DNA of 64,000 nt from Psychrilyobacter piezotolerans (GTDB taxonomy: Bacteria; Fusobacteriota; Fusobacteriia; Fusobacteriales; Fusobacteriaceae): the NCBI RefSeq assembly GCF_003391055.1, contig NZ_QUAJ01000012.1, forward strand, positions 29,980 through 93,979, written 5' to 3'. Position numbers and translations under genes: made by a program. The notes beneath the pieces are model-generated. The model was not told the origin of the DNA. It did no database searches and saw nothing but the letters and a program-made list of their open reading frames with translations. Of this stretch, positions 1-6,713 are shown one piece after another. Position 1 is the first letter of the stretch, and each line of letters starts with the position of its first letter.

Positions 1-2154
1 GGTGTCTCGTCGGTGGAGGAGGTAGAATATGCCAACTCCATAGGACTCACAGTCATCATCACTGACCATCATGACATAAACAATATCCTGCCCCCTGCAT
101 ATGCTGTGGTAAACCCCAAGAGGGAGGACAACGCCTACAAATTTGAATATCTTGCCGGGGTAGGAACTGCATTTATGCTGATGATGGGACTCTATAAAAC
201 TCTAGGCAGAAAGGAGGAGATCTATCAGTATTTGGATATAGTTGCCATGGGTACCATTGCCGATATAGTCCCTCTCAAGGCAGAAAACAGGATTTTTACT
301 AAATTGGGCTTAGAGCAGTTAAAACATACTAATCACTTAGGCTTGCAGATCTTACTCCAGACTATCTTTGATGATTTAGAGGAGAAAAAATTCAATACCT
401 ACGATGTAGGATTTATCATAGCACCGATCTTTAATGCTGCCGGCAGATTAGAAGATGCCAAGATGGGAGTTAAACTCCTCATCAGTGATTCCATGGTGGA
501 AGCCCGGGAGATCTCAAAAAAGCTGATAGGCCAGAACTGTGAAAGAAAGGAAGTCCAGGCTGATATTCTGGAAAAAGTAGAAGCCGAAATTGAAAAAAAC
601 AGATACTACGAGGATAACGTTATCGTGGTCTCCGGAGTAGGATTTCACCACGGGGTAGTGGGAATCGTAGCTTCTAAAATCGTGGATAAATACTATAAAC
701 CCACTATAATTATGGAGGAGAAAGATGGTATTTCAAAGGCTTCGTGCAGGAGTATCGAGGGATATTCAATTATCGAGGGATTAAATTCCATGAAGGAGAT
801 ATTCATCAAATATGGTGGTCATGCAGGAGCAGCAGGTTTTTCCATAGATGCTGACAGAGTCCATGAATTTAGAGATAAAATAAATAAAGATGCAGGTTCC
901 AAACTATCACATGAAGATTATAAAAAACCCATAAAGATCGACAAGGAAATCAGTTTTACAAAACTCACATATAATTTTAATGATGAATTAGAAAAAGCCG
1001 AACCCTATGGTTTTGGGAATGCAACACCCCTCTTTGAAGTAAAAAATGTTATCTTAGACAGGGTCAGACTGATAGGGAAGGATAAAACCCACATCATGTT
1101 TGACGCTGTGTCTGCAGACGGCACTGCCTTGAAAAACTGTGTCTGGTTCGGCAGTTCCCATCACTTTGAGAGACTGGTGGAGATGAAATCTGTAGATGTG
1201 GCCTTTAAATTAAAGGTGGATACATATATGGACAGGTTCAATGTGAAGATGTTTGTAGAGGATATCAGGGAAGGAAACTCAGAGAATAACCTGTTGAAGG
1301 AAAGTATCGACCTGTATGACACAACCTTTCCCATGAAGGAAGTGATCTATACCAAAAGGGATATAGATATCAATTCTCCTACATATCTTGAGTACTCCAA
1401 CGGGATCACTGTAAACTCAGGAAAATCCATTATAGGGTATCTCCCCCAGCAGACTGAAAATATATTAAAAAATTTAACCTATGACTACAACTTTAAATTT
1501 AAAGTGGGTATTACAGAGATCATAAAAAAAGATGAAAACTACAATATCCATATCACCATAGATTACGATCATAATTTTAAAACCAATCATTTTAAAGCCG
1601 GAGGGATATTGAAGGATATAAAAACTTTTATCCTGGGAGATTTAGATTATAATCCTCTGCAAAAAGAAGTTCTATCCACTATCTTTAGAAAAAAAGAAAA
1701 CCCTTTGGTTATCTATTCAGGGAACCGTGGGATGAAAACCATAATTTACACCATGGGGCTTTGGAATAAAGTACACAATAAAAAAACCCTGGTTATTACC
1801 GGAGATTCTCTCCCCCATTATTTTTCCGAGTTTTTAGATGTTTCAGATAGATACTTTGGTGGTTATGACTACTACATCTTCTACAATGAGCTTCCTGCCA
1901 GCAGGATTGAAGGGGATTTTATGGTTATTACAAGGGAAGATGTCCATGTAGATGGGGCTGTAAAAATAAGTGATAATTTAACCCTGCCTAAAAATATAAA
2001 TATTTTGGAGGAGTTTGAGGTGGTTAAAACTTATGACAAAACCAAGACTTACTACACTAAAAAACTCCCTGCTAAGAAAAAAGAGCATATTATCGATAAC
2101 TTAGATAAATTTGAGATGATCTATACCACCGATGATATTTTAAGAGTTCTCTAA
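1..2154 (+). CDS. recJ: Single-stranded-DNA-specific exonuclease RecJ (5' end missing)
   Basis: RecJ is a 5'-3' single-strand exonuclease used in recombination and mismatch/base-excision repair. The frame is open to the left edge (GVSS precedes the first possible GTG at 13), so the true start lies outside the window. The DHH signature TDHHD sits near residue 22 of the visible part, and the DHHA1 motif GGHAGAAGFS near residue 270. An OB-type region follows. The last ~300 residues are a C-terminal extension that I do not recognise and that makes the protein longer than E. coli RecJ. Family assignment is firm; the role of the extension is unknown. Confidence 0.93.
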   Translation, partial: GVSSVEEVEYANSIGLTVIITDHHDINNILPPAYAVVNPKREDNAYKFEYLAGVGTAFMLMMGLYKTLGRKEEIYQYLDIVAMGTIADIVPLKAENRIFTKLGLEQLKHTNHLGLQILLQTIFDDLEEKKFNTYDVGFIIAPIFNAAGRLEDAKMGVKLLISDSMVEAREISKKLIGQNCERKEVQADILEKVEAEIEKNRYYEDNVIVVSGVGFHHGVVGIVASKIVDKYYKPTIIMEEKDGISKASCRSIEGYSIIEGLNSMKEIFIKYGGHAGAAGFSIDADRVHEFRDKINKDAGSKLSHEDYKKPIKIDKEISFTKLTYNFNDELEKAEPYGFGNATPLFEVKNVILDRVRLIGKDKTHIMFDAVSADGTALKNCVWFGSSHHFERLVEMKSVDVAFKLKVDTYMDRFNVKMFVEDIREGNSENNLLKESIDLYDTTFPMKEVIYTKRDIDINSPTYLEYSNGITVNSGKSIIGYLPQQTENILKNLTYDYNFKFKVGITEIIKKDENYNIHITIDYDHNFKTNHFKAGGILKDIKTFILGDLDYNPLQKEVLSTIFRKKENPLVIYSGNRGMKTIIYTMGLWNKVHNKKTLVITGDSLPHYFSEFLDVSDRYFGGYDYYIFYNELPASRIEGDFMVITREDVHVDGAVKISDNLTLPKNINILEEFEVVKTYDKTKTYYTKKLPAKKKEHIIDNLDKFEMIYTTDDILRVL

Positions 2155-2261
2155 AATTAAAAATTCAGAATGGAGAGTATAGAATTAAGAATTTAACCGC
2201 GAATGATGCGAATAAAAAATTTGGTACTCTTATATCATTGGTGTAGATTGGTGGGGAAAAG

Positions 2262-2293
2262 AAAAAAGATTTGATTAAATCGAGCTTTTTTTT
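2262..2293 (+). terminator. Probable terminator of recJ
   Basis: The arms AAAAAAGATTT and AAATC(gag)CTTTTTT pair around a GATT loop and run into a T tract. The stem has a 3-nt bulge, so it is weaker than others in the window. It lies between recJ and the tRNA promoter. Confidence 0.5.
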
Positions 2294-2294
2294 C

Positions 2295-2323
2295 TTGCTT
2301 TATCCTATAAAGTATAGTATTAT
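2295..2323 (+). promoter_or_regulatory. Sigma70-type promoter of tRNA-Ser
   Basis: The -35 box TTGCTT (2295-2300) and the -10 box TATTAT (2318-2323) are separated by 17 bp. Transcription would start only a few bases before the mature tRNA end at 2335. Confidence 0.65.
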
Positions 2324-2334
2324 AGTTGAGAAGT

Positions 2335-2422
2335 GGTGAGATGGTCGAGTGGTCGAAGGCGCATGCCTGGAACGTATGTGTAGAGCAATCTACCGAGGGT
2401 TCGAATCCCTCTCTCATCGCCA
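2335..2422 (+). tRNA. tRNA-Ser (anticodon GGA)
   Basis: This is an 88-nt class II tRNA. The acceptor stem GGTGAGA pairs with TCTCATC, with one G-T wobble. The anticodon stem CATGC/GTATG encloses the loop CTGGAAC, with anticodon GGA at 2369-2371, reading UCC and UCU. It has the long variable arm typical of tRNA-Ser, the T-loop GGTTCGAATCC, discriminator G and an encoded CCA. It has its own promoter and terminator, so it is a single-gene unit. Confidence 0.96.
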
Positions 2423-2437
2423 TATATATAAAATCAA

Positions 2438-2466
2438 GGCTTCCCAGTGGGAAGCCATTTTTTTTA
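2438..2466 (+). terminator. Intrinsic terminator of tRNA-Ser
   Basis: A perfect 8-bp stem, GGCTTCCC (2438-2445) with GGGAAGCC (2449-2456), has a 3-nt loop and a following T tract. Confidence 0.85.
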
Positions 2467-2694
2467 CTTTTTTTGTCACTAATTACACCAATTTTTTCAA
2501 CATTTTTTTGAAACAGCTAACACAGAGTGATATACGATTATTTATTAGCTGATTTATACAGATATAAATTTTTCTATGTATTATAGATTATCAACTTTAT
2601 CAACTGTACATTGATAATTTTAATCGGTGTTAACTGGTGGCAAAGGATTTTCTTATAGAATTAAATTTTTCTCAGAATTTAGAAGTTTGACTTT

Positions 2695-3672
2695 CTACAG
2701 ATAAGTTTTTAATATCTCTAATTTCCCCTCTACTGCCACCTCTAATTTAGGAGGTATATACCATGTATCCCCTTTTTTTATGGGATAACTCACACCATCA
2801 CAAGTCAGATTCCCCTCTCCTTCCAAGATGGAATAGATCATAAATGAAGCTCTATCTGTATCTTCAAACTTTTCCTCTAACAGAAGTTTATCTATATTAA
2901 AATATTTATCCCGGATAATTTCCTGTTTCAATCCCCCGTCTATTTTTATATTCACTCTGTTTTTTTCGCTGCTAATCCGGGGAATATTTTCATAATCTAT
3001 CACCTCCATGGCTTTATCCAGATGAAGCTCCCGAAGTTTTCCGTCAACTAACCTGTCAAAATCATAGATTCTATAGGTCGTATCCGAATTTTGCTGTACT
3101 TCACATATTAGTACACTCCCCTCCAGACTTGCATGGATAAGCCCGGGAGTTATACTTATAAAATCCCCTTTTTTTACCGAAATAACATTAAATAAATTCT
3201 TAAAATCTTTATCCTTTGTTTTTTGTGCAAAAATTTCCGGAGTTATCCCTCTTTTTAATCCCATGATTAATCTGGCATCCTCACTGGCTTCCAATATATA
3301 CCACGATTCAGATTTTCCAGATTCTCCCTCTACTCTCAGGGCATAATCATCGTTTGGATGTACCTGAACAGACAATCTGTCGTTGATATCCAGATATTTT
3401 ATCAGCAGGGGGAACTTTTTTCCGTATTTAGTATATATATTTTCTCCTGCAAAATCACCTTTATAATCCAAAAACAACTCCTCCAGAGTCTTTCCTTCCA
3501 GTCTGCCGTTTTCAACAACACTCATTCCATTTTTATGGGAACTGACTTCCCAGGATTCCCCGTATAACTTTTCTGTTGGCAGGATCATATTTAGTTTTTC
3601 ACTAAAACTCCTCCCTCCCCATATTTTTTCCTTGAATACTTTTTTAAATTTTAACGGATATAATTTTTCCAT
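2695..3672 (-). CDS. manA: Class I mannose-6-phosphate isomerase
   Basis: The 325-residue zinc enzyme interconverts mannose 6-phosphate and fructose 6-phosphate, feeding mannose use or GDP-mannose synthesis. The N-terminus LKFKKVFKEKIWGG and the zinc-binding SVQVHPND motif are those of the short Bacillus-type class I enzymes, and the length fits (about 315-325). The ATG follows an AGGAG site by a normal distance. It stands alone, with the tRNA unit on one side and a divergent small gene on the other. Confidence 0.9.
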   Translation of the reverse strand: MEKLYPLKFKKVFKEKIWGGRSFSEKLNMILPTEKLYGESWEVSSHKNGMSVVENGRLEGKTLEELFLDYKGDFAGENIYTKYGKKFPLLIKYLDINDRLSVQVHPNDDYALRVEGESGKSESWYILEASEDARLIMGLKRGITPEIFAQKTKDKDFKNLFNVISVKKGDFISITPGLIHASLEGSVLICEVQQNSDTTYRIYDFDRLVDGKLRELHLDKAMEVIDYENIPRISSEKNRVNIKIDGGLKQEIIRDKYFNIDKLLLEEKFEDTDRASFMIYSILEGEGNLTCDGVSYPIKKGDTWYIPPKLEVAVEGKLEILKTYL

Positions 3673-4091
3673 AAATTCTCCTTTTTTATTCTATTTATTC
3701 CTACCTAAATTTATAAAAAAATAATTTTTATTATTATTTTAGGTGTAGAAGCCCTACGAGCTTTCTTTATAAAATCTTAATTCTTCATAAATATAAGATA
3801 TCTCTTGATTGATCCGAGGACCTCTTTGATAACTTCTCCTCTTTTTTATCCACTATAATTATACATAAAATATCAAAAATACATTTCAATTTTTTTCAGA
3901 TCAAGTAATTATAAGGAATTTCAACAATATTTTAATCTGTATTTTCAAAATAAAAACAACTATCCCTTTAATTTTTTTCCTGAAATTTTTGAAAAAGATA
4001 GAAAAAGAGGAAAAAAAATAAAATTGCATATTATACTATAGAAAATCTCACGGTGTTAGTTGGAATAATAAAATATAAGGAGGTCTGGTAA
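3673..4091. other. Intergenic region with AT-rich imperfect palindrome
   Basis: The 419 bases between two divergent genes are strongly AT-rich. An imperfect inverted repeat spans 3701-3748, with outer arms CTACCTAAA and TTTAGGTGTAG. A second weak pair, ATCTTA/TAAGAT, lies near 3775-3810. I found no ORF with a ribosome site. The region must hold the promoters of manA and of the gene at 4092, but I cannot place them with confidence. Confidence 0.5.
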
Positions 4092-4277
4092 ATGAGTAAT
4101 ATTAGAAAATCTAAACAAACTATCCTAGGAGTAATAGTTTCTATTATTATTATATTTGCAGTAGCATCTTTTTATATGGGAACGCTTCAAGGAATAATTA
4201 ACAAATTATCAGAAACAACAAAGTTAAAAACTGAATATAAAACAACTATCGAAGAATTAGAAGAAAGTAATGACTGA
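4092..4277 (+). CDS. Small single-pass membrane protein, unknown function
   Basis: The 61-residue protein has a basic N-terminus (NIRKSKQ), one hydrophobic helix at about residues 11-30, and a charged tail (about 33-61) with heptad-like Leu/Ile spacing that could form a short coiled coil. This resembles small inner-membrane proteins with a cytosolic N-terminus and an external helix. A strong AAGGAGGT site sits about 7 bases upstream of the ATG. A second tiny ORF overlaps its end. I do not recognise the family. Confidence 0.65.
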   Translation: MSNIRKSKQTILGVIVSIIIIFAVASFYMGTLQGIINKLSETTKLKTEYKTTIEELEESND

Positions 4278-4338
4278 AGGAGCTATCCTAGCAGCAACTA
4301 TCATCGGTGTGCTGAAACCTAAAAAAACAATAAGATAA
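4270..4338 (+). CDS. Possible 22-residue ORF overlapping the small membrane protein
   Basis: An ATG within the last codons of the 4092 gene opens a 22-codon frame (MTEGAILAATIIGVLKPKK and three more). It has a short hydrophobic stretch and a basic end, as in small membrane peptides. The overlap (stop of the first gene 5 bases after this start) would allow translational coupling. The only ribosome-site candidate is a weak GAAGAAAG, and no homology is visible, so this is tentative. Confidence 0.25.
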   Translation: MTEGAILAATIIGVLKPKKTIR

Positions 4339-4433
4339 ATCTATTAAAAAAAGGTTATCAACTGAGAACTCACCTCTATTTTATCCTTTTGTAAAAAATT
4401 CCTATTGTAATACCATTTGTCAACAAAAAATCA

Positions 4434-4462
4434 TTGACACAATGAGCTAACTGTTATATAAT
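4434..4462 (+). promoter_or_regulatory. Perfect-consensus sigma70 promoter of rplM-rpsI
   Basis: TTGACA (4434-4439), a 17-bp spacer and TATAAT (4457-4462) match the consensus exactly, as expected for a ribosomal protein operon. Confidence 0.88.
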
Positions 4463-4469
4463 AGCTAAG

Positions 4470-4540
4470 ATAAAGCCCTTTCCCACGAGGAGCCGTTATA
4501 AATAGTATTTTATAACATTTATTTCAAGGAGGAACAAAAC
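4470..4540 (+). promoter_or_regulatory. 5' leader of rplM-rpsI with hairpin
   Basis: About 70 untranslated bases separate the promoter from the L13 start. A perfect 8-bp stem, GTTATAAA (4495-4502) and TTTATAAC (4509-4516), has a TAGTAT loop. It is preceded by a GC-richer stretch, CCCACGAGGAGCC. Leaders of L13 operons are known autoregulatory sites in other bacteria. Whether this one binds L13 is inference. Confidence 0.4.
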
Positions 4541-4978
4541 GTGAAAAATAAATATAGTTTTATGTTAAGAAAAGAAGATGTAGTTAGAGAATGGTTACAT
4601 TATGACGCTGATGGTGTAGTATTAGGTAGACTAGCTGCTGAAATCGCAAAAAAATTAATGGGAAAAGATAAGGTAACTTACACTCCTCATATCGATGGTG
4701 GAGATTACGTAGTAATCACTAACATGGAAAAAATCGCAGTTACAGGAAAAAAATTAACTGACAAAATGTATTATAATCACTCAGGATTCCCAGGTGGATT
4801 AAGAGAGAGAAGATTAGAAGAAGTTTTAGCGAAGAACCCTGCAGAAGCTTTATTTTTAGCTGTTAAGAGAATGTTACCTAAGAACAGATTAGGTGCACAA
4901 CAATTAACTAGATTAAGAATATTTGTTGGATCTGAACATGAGCATGCTGCTCAAAACCCTGAAACTAAATCATTATAA
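4541..4978 (+). CDS. rplM: 50S ribosomal protein L13
   Basis: L13 is an early-assembling large-subunit protein. The 145 residues carry the family pattern DADGVVLGRLAAEIAKKL and the conserved YTPHIDGGDYVVI, HSGFPGGL and AVKRMLPKNRLG. I chose the GTG at 4541, which follows AAGGAGG with correct spacing; an internal ATG at 4562 lacks such a site. It forms an operon with rpsI, 23 bases downstream. Confidence 0.97.
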   Translation: MKNKYSFMLRKEDVVREWLHYDADGVVLGRLAAEIAKKLMGKDKVTYTPHIDGGDYVVITNMEKIAVTGKKLTDKMYYNHSGFPGGLRERRLEEVLAKNPAEALFLAVKRMLPKNRLGAQQLTRLRIFVGSEHEHAAQNPETKSL

Positions 4979-5001
4979 TATAAATAGGAGGTAAATTTAA
5001 A

Positions 5002-5391
5002 ATGGCTGTACAATTTAGAGGAACTGGAAGAAGAAAAACTTCAGTAGCAAGAGTAATCTTAGTGCCTGGTGAAACAGGTGTTACTATAAATGGAAAAGAA
5101 ATGAGCGAATATTTCGGAAGAGGAATCTTAGGAGATATCGTAAACCAACCTTTAGTTTTAACTGAAACTGCTGAGAAATTTGGAGTTAAAGTAAACGTAA
5201 ATGGTGGAGGAACTACTGGTCAAGCAGGAGCTATCAGACATGGTGTTGCTAGAGCATTATTAATGGCTGATGAAACTTTAAAAGGTGCTTTAAGAGAAGC
5301 TGGATTCTTAACTAGAGACTCAAGAATGGTTGAAAGAAAGAAATTCGGAAAGAAAAAAGCAAGAAAATCACCTCAATTCTCAAAGAGATAA
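5002..5391 (+). CDS. rpsI: 30S ribosomal protein S9
   Basis: The 129-residue S9 contacts tRNA in the P site through its basic C-terminal tail. The family motif [14 protein letters not shown], the internal [19 protein letters not shown] and the terminal KSPQFSKR are all present and complete. It is second in the rplM-rpsI operon, with an AGGAGG site, and is followed by a strong terminator. Confidence 0.97.
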   Translation: MAVQFRGTGRRKTSVARVILVPGETGVTINGKEMSEYFGRGILGDIVNQPLVLTETAEKFGVKVNVNGGGTTGQAGAIRHGVARALLMADETLKGALREAGFLTRDSRMVERKKFGKKKARKSPQFSKR

Positions 5392-5400
5392 GGTTATTTC

Positions 5401-5448
5401 AAAAGAGATATATTTCCACTGTTGTGGAAATACATCTCTTTTTTTTTT
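5401..5448 (+). terminator. Intrinsic terminator of rplM-rpsI
   Basis: A long stem pairs 5401-5419 with 5424-5442 around TGTT, with one mismatched position near the middle, and is followed by a run of ten T. Confidence 0.92.
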
Positions 5449-5455
5449 ACACTCT

Positions 5456-5516
5456 TCCTTTTTATGGTTTCCCTTCGTAAAGGAAACCGAGGTATAACAA
5501 TTATTTATAAATTTTA
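5456..5516 (-). repeat. Diverged copy of the dispersed hairpin element
   Basis: On the minus strand this stretch reads TTCCTTAAAATTTATAA, then CCTCGGTTTCC, then GGGAAACCATAAAAAGGAAG. The last part matches the flank of the copies at 28475 and 57050. Locally, GGTTTCC and GGAAACC form a 7-bp stem. The central palindrome is degraded. Confidence 0.4.
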
Positions 5517-5525
5517 AGGAAGCCA

Positions 5526-5738
5526 TCAATGTTCACATGATTCTCCCTCACTTTCTTTAAAAGCCTGTATCCTTTGTAATTTTTCATAAACTTCTTTCCT
5601 AATATAATGAATTATTTCTCCAACTTTTAACATGTATACTTTTTCCTCTAAGCCCACTACTTCTATTTCTTCAAAAGTATGATAATGTTCCCCATAAAAA
5701 CTTTTTATTTCTCCATGAAAATTTATAAACCGAACCAT
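5526..5738 (-). CDS. Hypothetical 70-residue protein
   Basis: The protein is small, acidic and soluble-looking, with no signal or membrane segment and two His-containing clusters (EHYHTF and the C-terminal CEH). I do not recognise the family. A clear GGGAGG ribosome site about 7 bases before the ATG supports it as a real gene. It is monocistronic, lying between the rpsI terminator and repeat DNA. Confidence 0.6.
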   Translation of the reverse strand: MVRFINFHGEIKSFYGEHYHTFEEIEVVGLEEKVYMLKVGEIIHYIRKEVYEKLQRIQAFKESEGESCEH

Positions 5739-5964
5739 ATTAAACCTCCCTTATTCGCTGTCAAATAAAATAATATATAATAATGTTATTATTTAACTCT
5801 ATTAAATTTCCTTTTAAAAACATTATTCATTTCATATTTATTAAAAAAAGCCTATACCTTCCGACGGAAGCATAAGCTTTTTAACGCACTAAATTCTAGC
5901 GATAGTTTTCCTTTTGACATCGTAATTTTCTTATAATTAGAAGAAAATTTCGTACTCGTCAATC

Positions 5965-6037
5965 AGTCCACATTTAAAATTAAGTTTTCATTACACTTAA
6001 TTTTAATAATCGTGGAATCTCCATAACAAGGAAAGAG
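5965..6037 (+). repeat. Dispersed hairpin element, copy 1
   Basis: A perfect 11-bp stem (5974-5984 with 5996-6006) lies inside an outer pair TCCAC/GTGGA and is followed by ATAACAAGGAAAGAG. Just upstream, 5923-5949 holds another inverted repeat, AATTTTCTT/AAGAAAATT. The element abuts the stop codon of the ferritin-like gene, so it could also act in 3'-end formation on the minus strand. Confidence 0.65.
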
Positions 6038-6523
6038 TTAGTACTTCCTCAACTGTCTTTCAAATGCTCTCAGATGATTTTTCGACCCGTCTCTGAGATG
6101 GGTAAATACTTCCCTCACATCAGCAGGCAATTTTTCATCTTTTAGGAACTTCTCATACATGGCTATATTGTCTATCTCTGCCTGCACTCCTATTTCAAAA
6201 GTTTCTTTTAAAGTTTTTGGAATTACAAGACTTTTTTCATCCAATTTGTCATAACTGACATTATATTTTTCAATAAGGGGCTGTAATAATTCTATATGAG
6301 TTTCCTCAGCTCTTTTAATATTTGAAAATGGTCTGTCGATATTAAAAGTTTTCATTATCTTCTCATATTCTGTTTTTGCAAAAATTTCATCCTCTATTGC
6401 ATATTTGATCATTTCCTGAACCGTCATATCTCTATCTTTTTCTGCTCCTAGGTGCCCGTAACTTCCAAATGTTAAACTACTCAACACCAACATCATTAGG
6501 ATTCCTATAAATTTGCTTTTCAT
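6038..6523 (-). CDS. Exported ferritin-like protein (DUF2202 type)
   Basis: The 161-residue protein has a signal peptide (KSKFIGILMMLVLSS, cleavage probably after TFG) followed by a four-helix domain. Paired metal-ligand-like motifs are visible: E..AKTEYEKI, RAEETHIELL, EAQ-type EIDNIAMYEKF and KNHLRAF, as in DUF2202 ferritin-like proteins. The function of that family is unknown; metal binding is inferred. I chose the ATG at 6523, which has AGGAGG 9 bases upstream, over the earlier ATG at 6556, which falls inside a palindromic repeat. Confidence 0.75.
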   Translation of the reverse strand: MKSKFIGILMMLVLSSLTFGSYGHLGAEKDRDMTVQEMIKYAIEDEIFAKTEYEKIMKTFNIDRPFSNIKRAEETHIELLQPLIEKYNVSYDKLDEKSLVIPKTLKETFEIGVQAEIDNIAMYEKFLKDEKLPADVREVFTHLRDGSKNHLRAFERQLRKY

Positions 6524-6541
6524 CTTCCCCAACCTCCTATA

Positions 6542-6572
6542 GTAAGGGAAATTCATGAATTACCCCTACATA
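6542..6572. repeat. Dispersed palindrome, AATTCATGAATT core (copy a)
   Basis: The perfect 12-bp palindrome AATTCATGAATT is flanked by GGGA and TACCCC, extending the symmetry. The same core with similar flanks occurs at 31679 and 50288. Here it lies in the 5' region of the ferritin-like gene. Confidence 0.7.
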
Positions 6573-6667
6573 AATTTAAATCACTTTTTATTTTCAATTA
6601 TAATTTATCAATTATCAATTGCCTTGCCTCTACTTAACTCTACTCCCAAAATATGAAAATCCTGTGA

Positions 6668-6704
6668 AGAAAAAACCTCCTGCTTTTTATAAGTAGGAGG
6701 TTTT
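6668..6704 (-). terminator. Intrinsic terminator of topA
   Basis: On the minus strand AAAACCTCCT pairs with AGGAGGTTTT, with an inner CTT/AAG pair, followed by TTTTTT. It lies directly after the topA stop. Confidence 0.88.
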
Positions 6705-6713
6705 CTAGTTATT

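Noticed and set aside
2235..2552. Three short ORFs across the tRNA-Ser region
   Set aside because: They read through the tRNA, its promoter and its terminator, have no ribosome site, and cannot be real alongside a well-formed tRNA.
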